Assembly (NCBI GenBank): GCA_963625685.1
Contig: CAVFTR010000001.1
Location: forward strand, 310,001-374,000
Reading direction: 5' to 3'
Source: F23-B02 sp963625685
GTDB taxonomy: Bacteria; Bacillota; Clostridia; Oscillospirales; Oscillospiraceae
DNA: 64,000 nucleotides
Shown here one piece after another: positions 23,620 to 33,676 of the stretch. The notes under the pieces were generated by a model. It had not been told where the DNA came from and made no database searches. It was given only the letters and a program-made list of their open reading frames with translations. Both the position numbers and the translations under genes were made by a program. Each line of letters starts with the position of its first letter. Position 1 is the stretch's first letter.

Positions 23620-23978
23620 TGTCCGTCCTCGTCATGCTTTATATCGAGGCTGCTTATAAGCTCGTTTATATGCGCACCGTACTCGATGCTGTGGTCGAGC
23701 TCAAACACGGGCTCGGGGGTATTGCGCAGCTTAAGCGAGCTTCCAAGCTCCCTTCTCAGCCAGCCCGACGCGGACTTCAGCCCCTTTTTGAATTCCTTTT
23801 CGTTCTCAAGTCCCATTACCGACAGCCATATCTTGCAATAGCGCATATCGCCAGTCGTCTCGACCCGCGTTACGCTGATCATGCCCTGATTCACGCGGGG
23901 GTCCTTGATCTCGCGCAGGAGCTTGCTCATGACGAGCTGGATGTCGTCGTTGGTCCTTGCCAGTTTATTTGAAGGCAT
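23616..23978 (-). CDS. rbfA: 30S ribosome-binding factor RbfA
   Basis: Small KH-like factor for 16S rRNA and 30S maturation. 120 residues from the ATG at 23978, placed by AGGAGG. Motifs include LLREIKDPRV and VETTGDMRYCKIWLS. It follows infB by 59 bp; that gap holds a GGGCGGTC/GACCGCCC hairpin without a T-run. Confidence 0.95.
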   Translation of the reverse strand: MPSNKLARTNDDIQLVMSKLLREIKDPRVNQGMISVTRVETTGDMRYCKIWLSVMGLENEKEFKKGLKSASGWLRRELGSSLKLRNTPEPVFELDHSIEYGAHINELISSLDIKHDEDGQ

Positions 23979-24037
23979 TTTTCTCCTCCTGTATCTATGC
24001 GTCGGGCGGTCTGACGACCGCCCTGATCTATTCGTTA

Positions 24038-26373
<2,336 letters not shown>

Positions 26374-26377
<4 letters not shown>

Positions 26378-26805
26378 GCATTGGTCCTCCTTTTACCTGT
26401 CCTCTTGTTTTTCTCACGGCTGCTGTCGTTTCTGCGTTTTTTACTTTCCTGCGCGCGTCTTTGTATCGTTTGCGCCGCCTCGACGTACTCCGTCGGAGAT
26501 ATGCCGCACAGCAGCTTCATCAATGCGTCGGCAAAGCCGATATCGCACACCGCTGCCATGGAGCAGCCGCTTTTCCCGACGTGTCCGGATATCTCTTCCT
26601 TTGTAAACGGAAGCGTTATCAGCGGCGCCTTGCTGCCGTACATGTATCCGGCCGCACGCTTTCGCGCGTTTTCCGATGCGTCCGACGCCAGGAGCACGAG
26701 CTTTGCGGCGTGCTCTCTGACAGCCGAGCCGGTGTCCTCCTCGCCGATGCGCAGCGCATTTGCCTTACGCATGAGGCCGAGCAGCATCAGTGCTTTCTCT
26801 CTCAT
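26374..26805 (-). CDS. ylxQ: YlxQ-type L7Ae-like RNA-binding protein
   Basis: 143 residues. The L7Ae/L30e-like domain covers about 1-105 (MLLGLMRKANALRIGEEDT, KLVLLASDASENARKR). It is followed by a strongly basic tail (KKRRNDSSREKNKRTGKRR), longer than in the compact Bacillus protein. Located between ylxR and infB, overlapping each by 4 bases, the standard nusA-operon order. Presumed RNA binder; target unknown. Confidence 0.88.
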
Positions 26806-27068
26806 CGGCTCGCCTCCATCTGCCGCTGCAGCGCCTCGTATAGCTCCTCCGGTATCTCAGCGGAGAAGGCTCTCTCCAGCGCTCTGGACTTCATGGCTTT
26901 TTTAAGACATTCGCCGTTCGGGCACAGATATGCGCCTCTGCCGGGCATTTTGCCCTTGAAATCGAGGCTCACTTCCCCGTCCGGCGATCTTACCGCCCTG
27001 ATAAGCTCGCGCTTCGGCTTCATTTCACGGCAGCCCAGGCACTGCCTCATCGGTATTTTTTTCTGCAC
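26802..27068 (-). CDS. ylxR: YlxR (RnpM) RNA-binding protein
   Basis: 88 residues with the family pattern RQCLGCREMKPKRELIRAVR and GRGAYLCPNGECLKKA. YlxR proteins bind RNA, and in Bacillus the homologue modulates RNase P. Second gene after nusA, 19 bp downstream. Confidence 0.92.
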   Translation of the reverse strand: MQKKIPMRQCLGCREMKPKRELIRAVRSPDGEVSLDFKGKMPGRGAYLCPNGECLKKAMKSRALERAFSAEIPEELYEALQRQMEASR

Positions 27069-27087
27069 TGCGGCCGCCTCCCTTCGT

Positions 27088-28140
27088 TTATGCCTCCGAC
27101 TCGGGCTTTATGTCGATCTTGAAGCCCGTAAGCCTTGCAGCGAGTCGTGCGTTCTGGCCCTCCTTGCCGATGGCCAGGGAAAGCTGTCCGTCGGGAACTA
27201 TGACGCGGCAGCTCTTGCCGTCCTCGAGCATGGTCACGCTGACGACCTCGCTGGGAGCGAGCGCCGCAGCGATGTACTCCTCGGGGATCTCGCTGTATTT
27301 TATAATGTCTATCTTCTCGCCGCCGAGCTCGTCGACGATGCTCGCGACGCGGCCGCCCTTGGGGCCTACGCAGGAGCCGATGGGGTCGACGTCGGGATCG
27401 GTGGACCAGACGGCCATCTTGGTGCGGCTGCCGGCCTCGCGGGCTATCGACTTTATCTCGACCGTGCCGTCGAATATCTCGGGCACCTCAAGCTCGAACA
27501 GGCGCTTTACAAGGCCCGGGTGCGTGCGGCTTATGAGCACCTGCGGACCCTTGGTCGAGTTTCTTACCTCGACGACATAGACCTTTATGCGGTCGCCCTC
27601 CTTGAGAGGCTCTGTCTTGATTCTCTCATTGGGGGCGAGCATCGCCTCGGTATACTCGCTGTTTGAGCTTATGCGGATAGAGACGCTGCCGGTCCTCGGC
27701 TCTATGCGGGAGACGACACCTGTGAGTATCTCGTGCTCCTTGGAGGTGAACTCCTCGTACACTATGCCGCGCTCGGCCTCGCGGATGCCCTGGATTATGA
27801 CCTGCTTTGCCGACTGAGCGGCGATGCGTCCGAATTTTTTCGTCTCAACGGGGATCTTTATCGTATCGCCGGGCTTTGCGCGCCTGGTTATCTTCTTTGC
27901 CGCCTCAAGGTCGATCTCCAGAGCGGGATCCTCTACCTGCTCGACCGCTATCTTGTTTACGTACATCTCGATGCGCTTTCTGTCCTCATCGAGCAGGATA
28001 TCGACATTATCCGCGCACTCGGGATTATCGCGGCGGAACGCGGCCAGCATGGCCTGCTTTATCTTATCGTACATGTATTCTCTGGGTATGCCCTTTTCTT
28101 TTTCGAGATCCTCGATCGCAGAGAAAAATTCAGCATTCAT
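27088..28140 (-). CDS. nusA: Transcription termination/antitermination factor NusA
   Basis: 350 residues from the ATG at 28140 (GAGG 10 nt upstream; a TTG two codons earlier is the alternative). The N-terminal RNA-polymerase domain is about 1-125, S1 about 130-200 (GVVSRIEPRTGSVSI), and the KH domains follow (GSCVGPKGGRVASIV, AIGKEGQNARLAARLTG). It lacks C-terminal acidic repeats, as is normal in Firmicutes. Downstream of rimP, which carries a terminator-like hairpin in its leader. Confidence 0.97.
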   Translation of the reverse strand: MNAEFFSAIEDLEKEKGIPREYMYDKIKQAMLAAFRRDNPECADNVDILLDEDRKRIEMYVNKIAVEQVEDPALEIDLEAAKKITRRAKPGDTIKIPVETKKFGRIAAQSAKQVIIQGIREAERGIVYEEFTSKEHEILTGVVSRIEPRTGSVSIRISSNSEYTEAMLAPNERIKTEPLKEGDRIKVYVVEVRNSTKGPQVLISRTHPGLVKRLFELEVPEIFDGTVEIKSIAREAGSRTKMAVWSTDPDVDPIGSCVGPKGGRVASIVDELGGEKIDIIKYSEIPEEYIAAALAPSEVVSVTMLEDGKSCRVIVPDGQLSLAIGKEGQNARLAARLTGFKIDIKPESEA

Positions 28141-28162
28141 TTTCAATATACCTCTTCTTTTT

Positions 28163-28606
28163 TTATATGCTTATGTGCAGCCTGACCTGCGCGATCTGTT
28201 CCTTTTTAAGCTCTGCGCCGGATACCGTAATGTTTCCGTCACAGTAGCCCTCGAGCGTTCCGACGACAGTCTTCCTGCCGTCGAGCGGCTGATACAGCCT
28301 GACCTCGACCTCGGAGCCTGTAAACTGCTCAAAGTCCGACGGCCGCCTGAGCTCACGCTCCGCTCCGGCAGAGCCGACCTCGAACACATAGCTGTCCGGC
28401 ACGGGGTCGGCCTCGTCGAGTATCGGGTCGAGCCTGCGGCTTATCGCCTCGCAGTCTGCGATACCGACGCCGCCCTCCTTATCGATAAAAACGCGCAGGT
28501 ACCATGTTCCGGCTTCCTTTACATACTCAACGCTCCACAGCCGGCAGCCTTCCTCCTCGACCACGGGCCGGGCGAGCGCCTCGACCTTATCACTGATCTT
28601 ACTCAT
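28163..28606 (-). CDS. rimP: Ribosome maturation factor RimP
   Basis: 30S maturation factor, 147 residues with EYVKEAGTWYLRVFIDKEGG, CEAISRRLDPILDE and VGSAGAERELRR. AGGAG lies 7 nt before the ATG. First gene of rimP-nusA-ylxR-ylxQ-infB-rbfA-nrnA-truB-ribF. Confidence 0.96.
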   Translation of the reverse strand: MSKISDKVEALARPVVEEEGCRLWSVEYVKEAGTWYLRVFIDKEGGVGIADCEAISRRLDPILDEADPVPDSYVFEVGSAGAERELRRPSDFEQFTGSEVEVRLYQPLDGRKTVVGTLEGYCDGNITVSGAELKKEQIAQVRLHISI

Positions 28607-28642
28607 ATAAAGCTCCTGATCTTATCATCCTCAAAATGCTCA

Positions 28643-28671
28643 ACAAAAAGAGTGGGCTGTGACCCACTCTT
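28643..28671 (-). terminator. Terminator-like hairpin in the rimP-nusA leader
   Basis: Minus strand: AAGAGTGGG, 6-nt loop, CCCACTCTT, then TTTGTTG. It lies downstream of the rimP promoter and upstream of the rimP SD, so it may attenuate the operon; it can also end vanY transcripts. Confidence 0.8.
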
Positions 28672-28695
28672 CAATGCTTACTGACTTACTTTACT

Positions 28696-28724
28696 ATAAT
28701 AGCATCTGCGCTGCACGATTGCAA
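28696..28724 (-). promoter_or_regulatory. Promoter of the rimP-nusA-infB operon
   Basis: Minus strand: TTGCAA (28719-28724), 17-bp spacer, TATTAT (28696-28701). Predicted start about 15-20 nt before the leader hairpin. Confidence 0.7.
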
Positions 28725-28731
28725 GCATTTT

Positions 28732-29523
28732 TTATTTATAATGCGCGACAAATTCTTCAAGGCACATGTGGTTTTCCGTAATGAACTCCGCCGCTTCCTT
28801 GCCGACATATCTGTAGTGCCACGGCTCATCCCAGCCAGTGACGCTCTTTTTATTGCTCGGATAGCGCTTTATAAAGCCGAACTGAGCGCAATTTGCGTCG
28901 AGCCAGTCAAAGAATTCGCTGTTCATCTTGCTGTAGTCGAGCACCTCGTACTGCTTGTCGAAGATATCTACGGCAAGGCCGGTCTGATGATCGCTCGTGC
29001 CGGGCTTTGCTATGATCTCCTGCGCAATGCTCTGCGCCTCCTCGTATGTATACGCGCCGTTCCGGCTCAGCTCCGAGGCCTTTTCGTTAAAAAGCTGCTG
29101 CTGATCGGCATACGATCTGTAGCCCACTCCTATATACGGCTCAAAGCCGGCCTCCTTTGCGGCCGATATGAGCTCCGTCAGGCTGTCGATAATGCGCTTG
29201 TCGACATACGGGCCGTCCGTTCCGAGCTGCTTGAGAGACGGAGAATACGACTTTATCGGAGTGTCCTTATTTATAAGCACATACTGCCACTCCGTTATGG
29301 TCGTCGCCGGGAACTCAAGGTCGGAGTATTTTTCGAGCGAGGCCTTATCTGACGACTCGTAATCGGCCAGCGGATCCTTCAGGCTGTCGGTCTTCACAAA
29401 TACAGAGTCTGCGCCGCCCACGACGACCTCGGACGTGAGCTGAACGCGCGAGTTGACAATGAGCACGAGCGTTGCGGCCATTATGAGCATGAAAAATGTC
29501 CAGACCGTCTTTTTTATACGCAC
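28732..29523 (-). CDS. VanY/DacB-type D-alanyl-D-alanine carboxypeptidase
   Basis: 263 residues with an N-terminal membrane anchor (about 6-25) and an M15B peptidase domain. Zinc and catalytic motifs are GYRSYADQ, GTSDHQTGLAVDI (His and Asp ligands) and EPWHYRYVG. It trims terminal D-Ala from peptidoglycan stem peptides outside the membrane. The GTG start is set by GGAGGTGA 6 nt upstream. It lies 66 bp after sigK with its own promoter. A vancomycin-resistance role is not implied. Confidence 0.88.
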   Translation of the reverse strand: MRIKKTVWTFFMLIMAATLVLIVNSRVQLTSEVVVGGADSVFVKTDSLKDPLADYESSDKASLEKYSDLEFPATTITEWQYVLINKDTPIKSYSPSLKQLGTDGPYVDKRIIDSLTELISAAKEAGFEPYIGVGYRSYADQQQLFNEKASELSRNGAYTYEEAQSIAQEIIAKPGTSDHQTGLAVDIFDKQYEVLDYSKMNSEFFDWLDANCAQFGFIKRYPSNKKSVTGWDEPWHYRYVGKEAAEFITENHMCLEEFVAHYK

Positions 29524-29555
29524 ACAGACTCACCTCCCCCGGAAATTTTCATGTT

Positions 29556-29584
29556 ATTTTATCATAAACCGCCGGCTTATACAA
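29556..29584 (-). promoter_or_regulatory. Promoter of the VanY-type carboxypeptidase gene
   Basis: Minus strand: TTGTAT (29579-29584), 17-bp spacer, TAAAAT (29556-29561) with TGA upstream (extended -10). Confidence 0.6.
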
Positions 29585-29589
29585 GTGTA

Positions 29590-30288
29590 TTATGCCGTCC
29601 CCTCGTCGTCTCCGAGCTCTGCTCTGAGCTTTGAGAGCGCTTTTTTCTCGATGCGGCTCACATACGAGCGGCTTATGCGGCATACCTTCGCGGTCTCGCG
29701 CTGCGTCATCGGAGGGCTGCCGTCAAGCCCGTAGCGCAGGCGAATTATCTTCGCCTCGCGCTCATCCAGCGCGCTGCCGACGAGCTCCCTGAGCTTTCCG
29801 CAGAGCTCGAGCTCGCCTATTCTGTCGCTCAGCTCATCGTTCTGCGATAAGACATCCATGAGCGACAGGCTGTTTCCCTCCCCGTCCGTGTCGAGCACAT
29901 CCGACAGACTGACATCGCCCATCGTCTTCTTCTGACCGCGAAAGTGCATTAGTATTTCATTTTCAATGCATCTCGAAGCGTAGGTGGCAAGGCGGATGCC
30001 GCGGTCGGGCTTATATGTGTTTATGCCCTTTATAAGTCCTATCGTACCGATCGATATGAGGTCTTCGATATCGCTCGCCTGCGTATAATACTTTTTGATG
30101 ATATGCGCGACGAGCCGCAGATTGTGCTCGACGAGTACGTTTCTCGCCGCTATGTCTCCGTCCTGCCATAACAGCAGGCAGCTTCTCTCCTCCTCCGCCG
30201 TGAGCGGAGCCGGAAACGAGCCGCCCGGGGAGAGTCTGAGCATCAGAAGTACGCCGCCAAGCAGCATCGCCAGCGACATTCCAAGCAT
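29590..30288 (-). CDS. sigK: RNA polymerase sporulation sigma factor SigK (uninterrupted)
   Basis: Late mother-cell sigma factor, 232 residues from the ATG at 30288 (GAGGTGA 4 nt upstream). A hydrophobic N-terminal pro-sequence (about 1-20) precedes region 2 (EHNLRLVAHIIKKY, EDLISIGTIGLIKGI, LATYASRCIENEILMHFR) and region 4 (TQRETAKVCRISRSYVSRIEKKAL). The gene is complete, with no skin-type insertion. The hydrophobic leader suggests activation by membrane proteolysis, as in Bacillus pro-sigma-K. No sigma-E promoter was recognised upstream. Confidence 0.92.
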   Translation of the reverse strand: MLGMSLAMLLGGVLLMLRLSPGGSFPAPLTAEEERSCLLLWQDGDIAARNVLVEHNLRLVAHIIKKYYTQASDIEDLISIGTIGLIKGINTYKPDRGIRLATYASRCIENEILMHFRGQKKTMGDVSLSDVLDTDGEGNSLSLMDVLSQNDELSDRIGELELCGKLRELVGSALDEREAKIIRLRYGLDGSPPMTQRETAKVCRISRSYVSRIEKKALSKLRAELGDDEGTA

Positions 30289-30447
30289 ACTATCACCTCG
30301 GGACATTATATTGCCCAATTGCCTGTACAAATTATATAATTTTCGCTTGCTGCACGGCGCTTATATTGACAAATTATTAAAATGTGATATTCTTGACACA
30401 TAAGTGTTTATACATAAGGTGAATGATAGTACAGGAAGGAGAATATC

Positions 30448-33147
30448 ATGGCATTCAGGCCCAAAATACTTGCGCTTGCAAACAAGATCACTCTTGAAGC
30501 GCACACCGGCATACCTAACGTGCCGTCCGATCCGGAATACCGCATACTGGCCGAGGTCGTGACCGACGAGCAGGCAGAGGTCGCGCTCGCCTGCAAGGTG
30601 CGGCACAGCCTCACGCTCGAGGAGATATCCAAAAGATGCGGCAAACCGCCCGAGCTGACAAGAAAGCTCCTGTGGGAGCTCGGCGACGAGGGCGTCGTCG
30701 TCGTATACACGAGCCCCGACGACGGCATAGAGTACTACTCCATGCCCTGCTGGGTCCCCGGTATCATGGAAATGATGGTCGGCAACAAGGCGCAGGTCGA
30801 GGCGCACCCCGAGATAGCGCGCTGCTTTGACGAATACACGCTCAAGAACATGAAGCTCATGGCCCCGAATCTTCCCCGCGGCATGGGCGTTATGCGCGTT
30901 ATCCCCGTGCAGCAGTCGATAGACCTCAACCGGCACGCCGTCACCTCCGACCAGCTGAGCAAATACATAGAGGGCGCGTGGAAGCTCGCCGTCACCGACT
31001 GCTCCTGCCGCCGCACGCGCAGGATCATGGGCGAGGGCTGCGGGCACCTTGAGGAGGACATGTGCATCATGCTCAACAAGGCCGCCGATTTTCACGTCAA
31101 GACCGGCCACGGCCGCGAGATCACCAAGGCCGAGGCGTACGAGATACTCAAAAGGGCCGAGGACAACGGCCTTATACACGAGCTGTCGAACACCGACGGC
31201 ACAGGCGAGGTCGGCGGCATATGCAACTGCTGCGAGTGCTCCTGCCTGTCGCTGCGCGGCGGCAGACTGTTCAACACAACGACCCTGATGAAATCGAACT
31301 ACCGCGCGCAGGTCGACAAGGATAAGTGCGTGGCCTGCGGTCAGTGCGTCGAAAACTGCCAGATGAACGCTCTGCGTCTCGGGCAGAAGCTGTGCTCTAC
31401 CGAGCCTCTGAGGATAAGCCGCTCCGAGTCGCCGGAGGATAAGCTCTGGACCAGGGAGCACTGGAACGAAAACTGGCGCGAGAACCGCGAAAACGTCGTC
31501 GAAACGGGCACCGCGCCCTGCAAGACCAATTGCCCGGCACACATAGCCGTTCAGGGCTATATCAAGCTCGCCGCGCTGGGCAGATATCAGGAGGCGCTCG
31601 AGCTCATAAAGAAGGAGAACCCCTTCCCCGCCATCTGCGGCCGCGTATGCCCAAGGTTCTGCGAGGACGAGTGTACCCGCGGCGATATCGACGACCCCAT
31701 CGCCATCGACGATATCAAGAAGTTCATCGCCGAGCAGGATATGAAGGCCGAGCACCGCTTCGTGCCCGAAATGGTCAACCAGACGGGCAAAATGTATCCG
31801 CAGAAGATCGCCGTTGTCGGCGCGGGTCCCGCGGGTCTGAGCTGCGCGTACTATCTCGCTGTCAAGGGCTACCCCGTGACCGTGTTTGAAAAGGAGGACA
31901 CGCTCGGCGGCATGATGACGATGGGCATACCCACGTTCAGGCTCGAAAAGGACGTCGTCCTTTCCGAGATTGAGGTGCTGCGCGAGCTCGGCGTCGAGTT
32001 CAGGACCGGCGTTGAGGTCGGTAAGGATATAAGCCTTGACGAGCTGAGAGCTCAGGGCTACAAGGCCTTTTACATGGCCATCGGCGCGCAGAGGAGCGCA
32101 CCGATCGGTATTCCGGGCGAGGAGCTCGAGGGCGTTTACGGAGGCATCGACTTCCTGCGCTCGACGCTTACGGGCAATGCGATGAAGCTCGGCGAGCGGG
32201 TCGCCGTCATCGGCGGCGGCAACGTATCCGTCGATGTTGCTCGCAGCGCGATAAGGCTCGGCGCAAGCGAGGTCACGCTCGTATACCGCCGCGGCAGAGA
32301 CGAGCTCAAGGCCGATCCCGAGGAGATCGAGGATGCGCTCGCCGAGGGCATGAAGCTGAAGCTGCTCTCCTCCCCCGTGGAGATCATTGGTGAAGGCGGA
32401 AAGGTCAGGGCCCTCAAGCTTGAGAGGATGGAGCTCGGCGCTCCCGACGCCTCCGGCAGGCGCGCTCCCCTTCCGACGGGCGAGTTTGAGACTGTCGAGG
32501 TCGACAACGTCATCGGCGCTATCGGCCAGCTCATCGACTGGGGCGGCATCGGCATGGGCGCGATGAAGCTCGACAGGAAGGGCTGCGTCATGGTCGACGG
32601 GCTGTCGTACCAGACCGGCGAGCCCGACGTGTTCGCGGGCGGCGACGTCGTGACGGGACCGGCCTTTGTCATACACGCGATAGCCGCCGGCAAGGAGGGC
32701 GCAATATCCATCCACCGCTACGTTCATCCAGGCCAGACGCAGAATCTCGGCCGCGACAGGCGCGTGTTCACCTCGCTTGACAAGACGAAGGCCGCGCTCG
32801 CGCTCGGCGGATACGACGCGACTCCGCGCCAGAAGGCCAATGACGCCGGCGCCGCGAAGGCAAAGAGCACAATGAACGATCTGCGCGGGACCTTCACCGA
32901 GGAGCAGATGAAGAAGGAGACGGAGCGCTGCCTCGGCTGCGGCGCGGTCGTGCTCGACGAGGACCGCTGCGTAGGCTGCGGCATCTGCACGACAAAATGT
33001 AAGTTTGACGCGATAAAGCTCGTCTGGGTCGATGAATTCGTATCGCCCAGGGTAGAAAAGCTCGCGCCGCACATTATTGCCGGTATGGCAAAGCGCGGCG
33101 GCAGGATAGCGATCAAGGCGCTCAAGGACGCTGTGGATAAGCTTTAA
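30448..33147 (+). CDS. Large Fe-S/FAD pyridine nucleotide-dependent oxidoreductase (GltD-like core)
   Basis: 899 residues in several parts. The N-terminus (about 1-280) has a winged-helix-like stretch (LTLEEISKRCGKPPELTRKLL) and unusual Cys clusters (DCSCRRTRR, CNCCECSC). A 4Fe-4S pair follows (CVACGQCVENCQ near 300). The GltD-like part has the Fer4_20 cysteines (CKTNCPAHI, CGRVCPRFCEDECTRG), an FAD site (VVGAGPAGLSCAYYLA) and an NAD(P) site (VIGGGNVSVDVARSA). The C-terminus carries another ferredoxin pair (CLGCGAVV, CVGCGICTTKC). Presumed cytoplasmic electron transfer between NAD(P)H and a ferredoxin-like partner. No gltB or other partner gene is adjacent. AAGGAG precedes the ATG. A possible promoter is TTGACA at 30366 with TATTCT 16 bp downstream. 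Confidence 0.85.
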   Translation: MAFRPKILALANKITLEAHTGIPNVPSDPEYRILAEVVTDEQAEVALACKVRHSLTLEEISKRCGKPPELTRKLLWELGDEGVVVVYTSPDDGIEYYSMPCWVPGIMEMMVGNKAQVEAHPEIARCFDEYTLKNMKLMAPNLPRGMGVMRVIPVQQSIDLNRHAVTSDQLSKYIEGAWKLAVTDCSCRRTRRIMGEGCGHLEEDMCIMLNKAADFHVKTGHGREITKAEAYEILKRAEDNGLIHELSNTDGTGEVGGICNCCECSCLSLRGGRLFNTTTLMKSNYRAQVDKDKCVACGQCVENCQMNALRLGQKLCSTEPLRISRSESPEDKLWTREHWNENWRENRENVVETGTAPCKTNCPAHIAVQGYIKLAALGRYQEALELIKKENPFPAICGRVCPRFCEDECTRGDIDDPIAIDDIKKFIAEQDMKAEHRFVPEMVNQTGKMYPQKIAVVGAGPAGLSCAYYLAVKGYPVTVFEKEDTLGGMMTMGIPTFRLEKDVVLSEIEVLRELGVEFRTGVEVGKDISLDELRAQGYKAFYMAIGAQRSAPIGIPGEELEGVYGGIDFLRSTLTGNAMKLGERVAVIGGGNVSVDVARSAIRLGASEVTLVYRRGRDELKADPEEIEDALAEGMKLKLLSSPVEIIGEGGKVRALKLERMELGAPDASGRRAPLPTGEFETVEVDNVIGAIGQLIDWGGIGMGAMKLDRKGCVMVDGLSYQTGEPDVFAGGDVVTGPAFVIHAIAAGKEGAISIHRYVHPGQTQNLGRDRRVFTSLDKTKAALALGGYDATPRQKANDAGAAKAKSTMNDLRGTFTEEQMKKETERCLGCGAVVLDEDRCVGCGICTTKCKFDAIKLVWVDEFVSPRVEKLAPHIIAGMAKRGGRIAIKALKDAVDKL

Positions 33148-33161
33148 GCTGTACAGCTTCG

Positions 33162-33190
33162 GCCGGACGGTTTCCCGTCCGGCTGTTTTT
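33162..33190 (+). terminator. Intrinsic terminator of the oxidoreductase gene
   Basis: GCCGGACGG, loop TTTC, CCGTCCGGC, then TGTTTTTAT. Confidence 0.9.
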
Positions 33191-33191
33191 A

Positions 33192-33220
33192 TTGCTTTTT
33201 GCGCCGGTTTGAAGTATTAT
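33192..33220 (+). promoter_or_regulatory. Promoter of the CsoR-type regulator gene
   Basis: TTGCTT (33192-33197), 17-bp spacer, TATTAT (33215-33220), directly after the preceding terminator. Confidence 0.65.
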
Positions 33221-33251
33221 GGGCTAAATGAAACTGAACGGAGGCCTCAAA

Positions 33252-33641
33252 ATGCATAAACCTGACGAAGGGTTCTATCACGATCACGGCGACGGGATAA
33301 TACACTGCCATGAGCTGAAGCCCTGCGAGGATATCGCCGAGCACGCGGAGCACGAGCATCCCCATCACAATCACTCACATTCGCACACGCAGAGCAAGGC
33401 GGTCATAAACCGTCTGTCGCGCGCCATCGGGCATCTTGAATCGGTAAAGCGAATGGTCGAGGACGAGCGTGACTGCACCGATGTTCTCATCCAGCTTGCG
33501 GCGGTCAGATCGGCGCTGAGCAGTACGGCGCGGGTGATACTCAAGGACCACCTCGAGCACTGCATAACGGACGCCGTCGAAACAGGAGACGATACCTTTA
33601 TAGCAGAGCTCAACACAGCCATCGACAAGTACATAAACTGA
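33252..33641 (+). CDS. CsoR/RcnR-family metal-sensing repressor with His-rich N-terminus
   Basis: 129 residues from the ATG at 33252 (GGAGG 7 nt upstream). The C-terminal ~80 residues are the DUF156 four-helix domain (INRLSRAIGHLESVKRMVED, DCTDVLIQLAAVRSAL, LKDHLEHC), with the Cys...His-x2/3-Cys ligand pattern of copper-type CsoR. The first 47 residues carry 13 His and two Cys (HDHGDG, HPHHNHSHSH), an unusual metal-binding extension. No transporter or chaperone gene is next to it, so the target is elsewhere or distal. Metal identity is uncertain. Confidence 0.88.
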   Translation: MHKPDEGFYHDHGDGIIHCHELKPCEDIAEHAEHEHPHHNHSHSHTQSKAVINRLSRAIGHLESVKRMVEDERDCTDVLIQLAAVRSALSSTARVILKDHLEHCITDAVETGDDTFIAELNTAIDKYIN

Positions 33642-33669
33642 AAAAATCCCGCCCAAGGCGGGATTTTTT
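33641..33669. terminator. Bidirectional terminator between csoR-like and mreB-like genes
   Basis: AAAAAATCCCGCC and GGCGGGATTTTTT with a CAA loop. Confidence 0.92.
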
Positions 33670-33676
33670 CATATCG

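Noticed and set aside
28732..29523. VanY as part of a vancomycin-resistance cluster
   Set aside because: No vanS/R/H/A/X genes nearby; it is a lone carboxypeptidase after sigK.
30289..30447. Sigma-E promoter for sigK
   Set aside because: No CATA-type -10 box at proper spacing from a KMATATT-like -35 was found in this gap.
30361..33072. 903-codon open frame on the minus strand across the oxidoreductase gene
   Set aside because: Antisense shadow of a GC-rich gene: no SD and no family motifs, while the plus strand shows cofactor motifs throughout.
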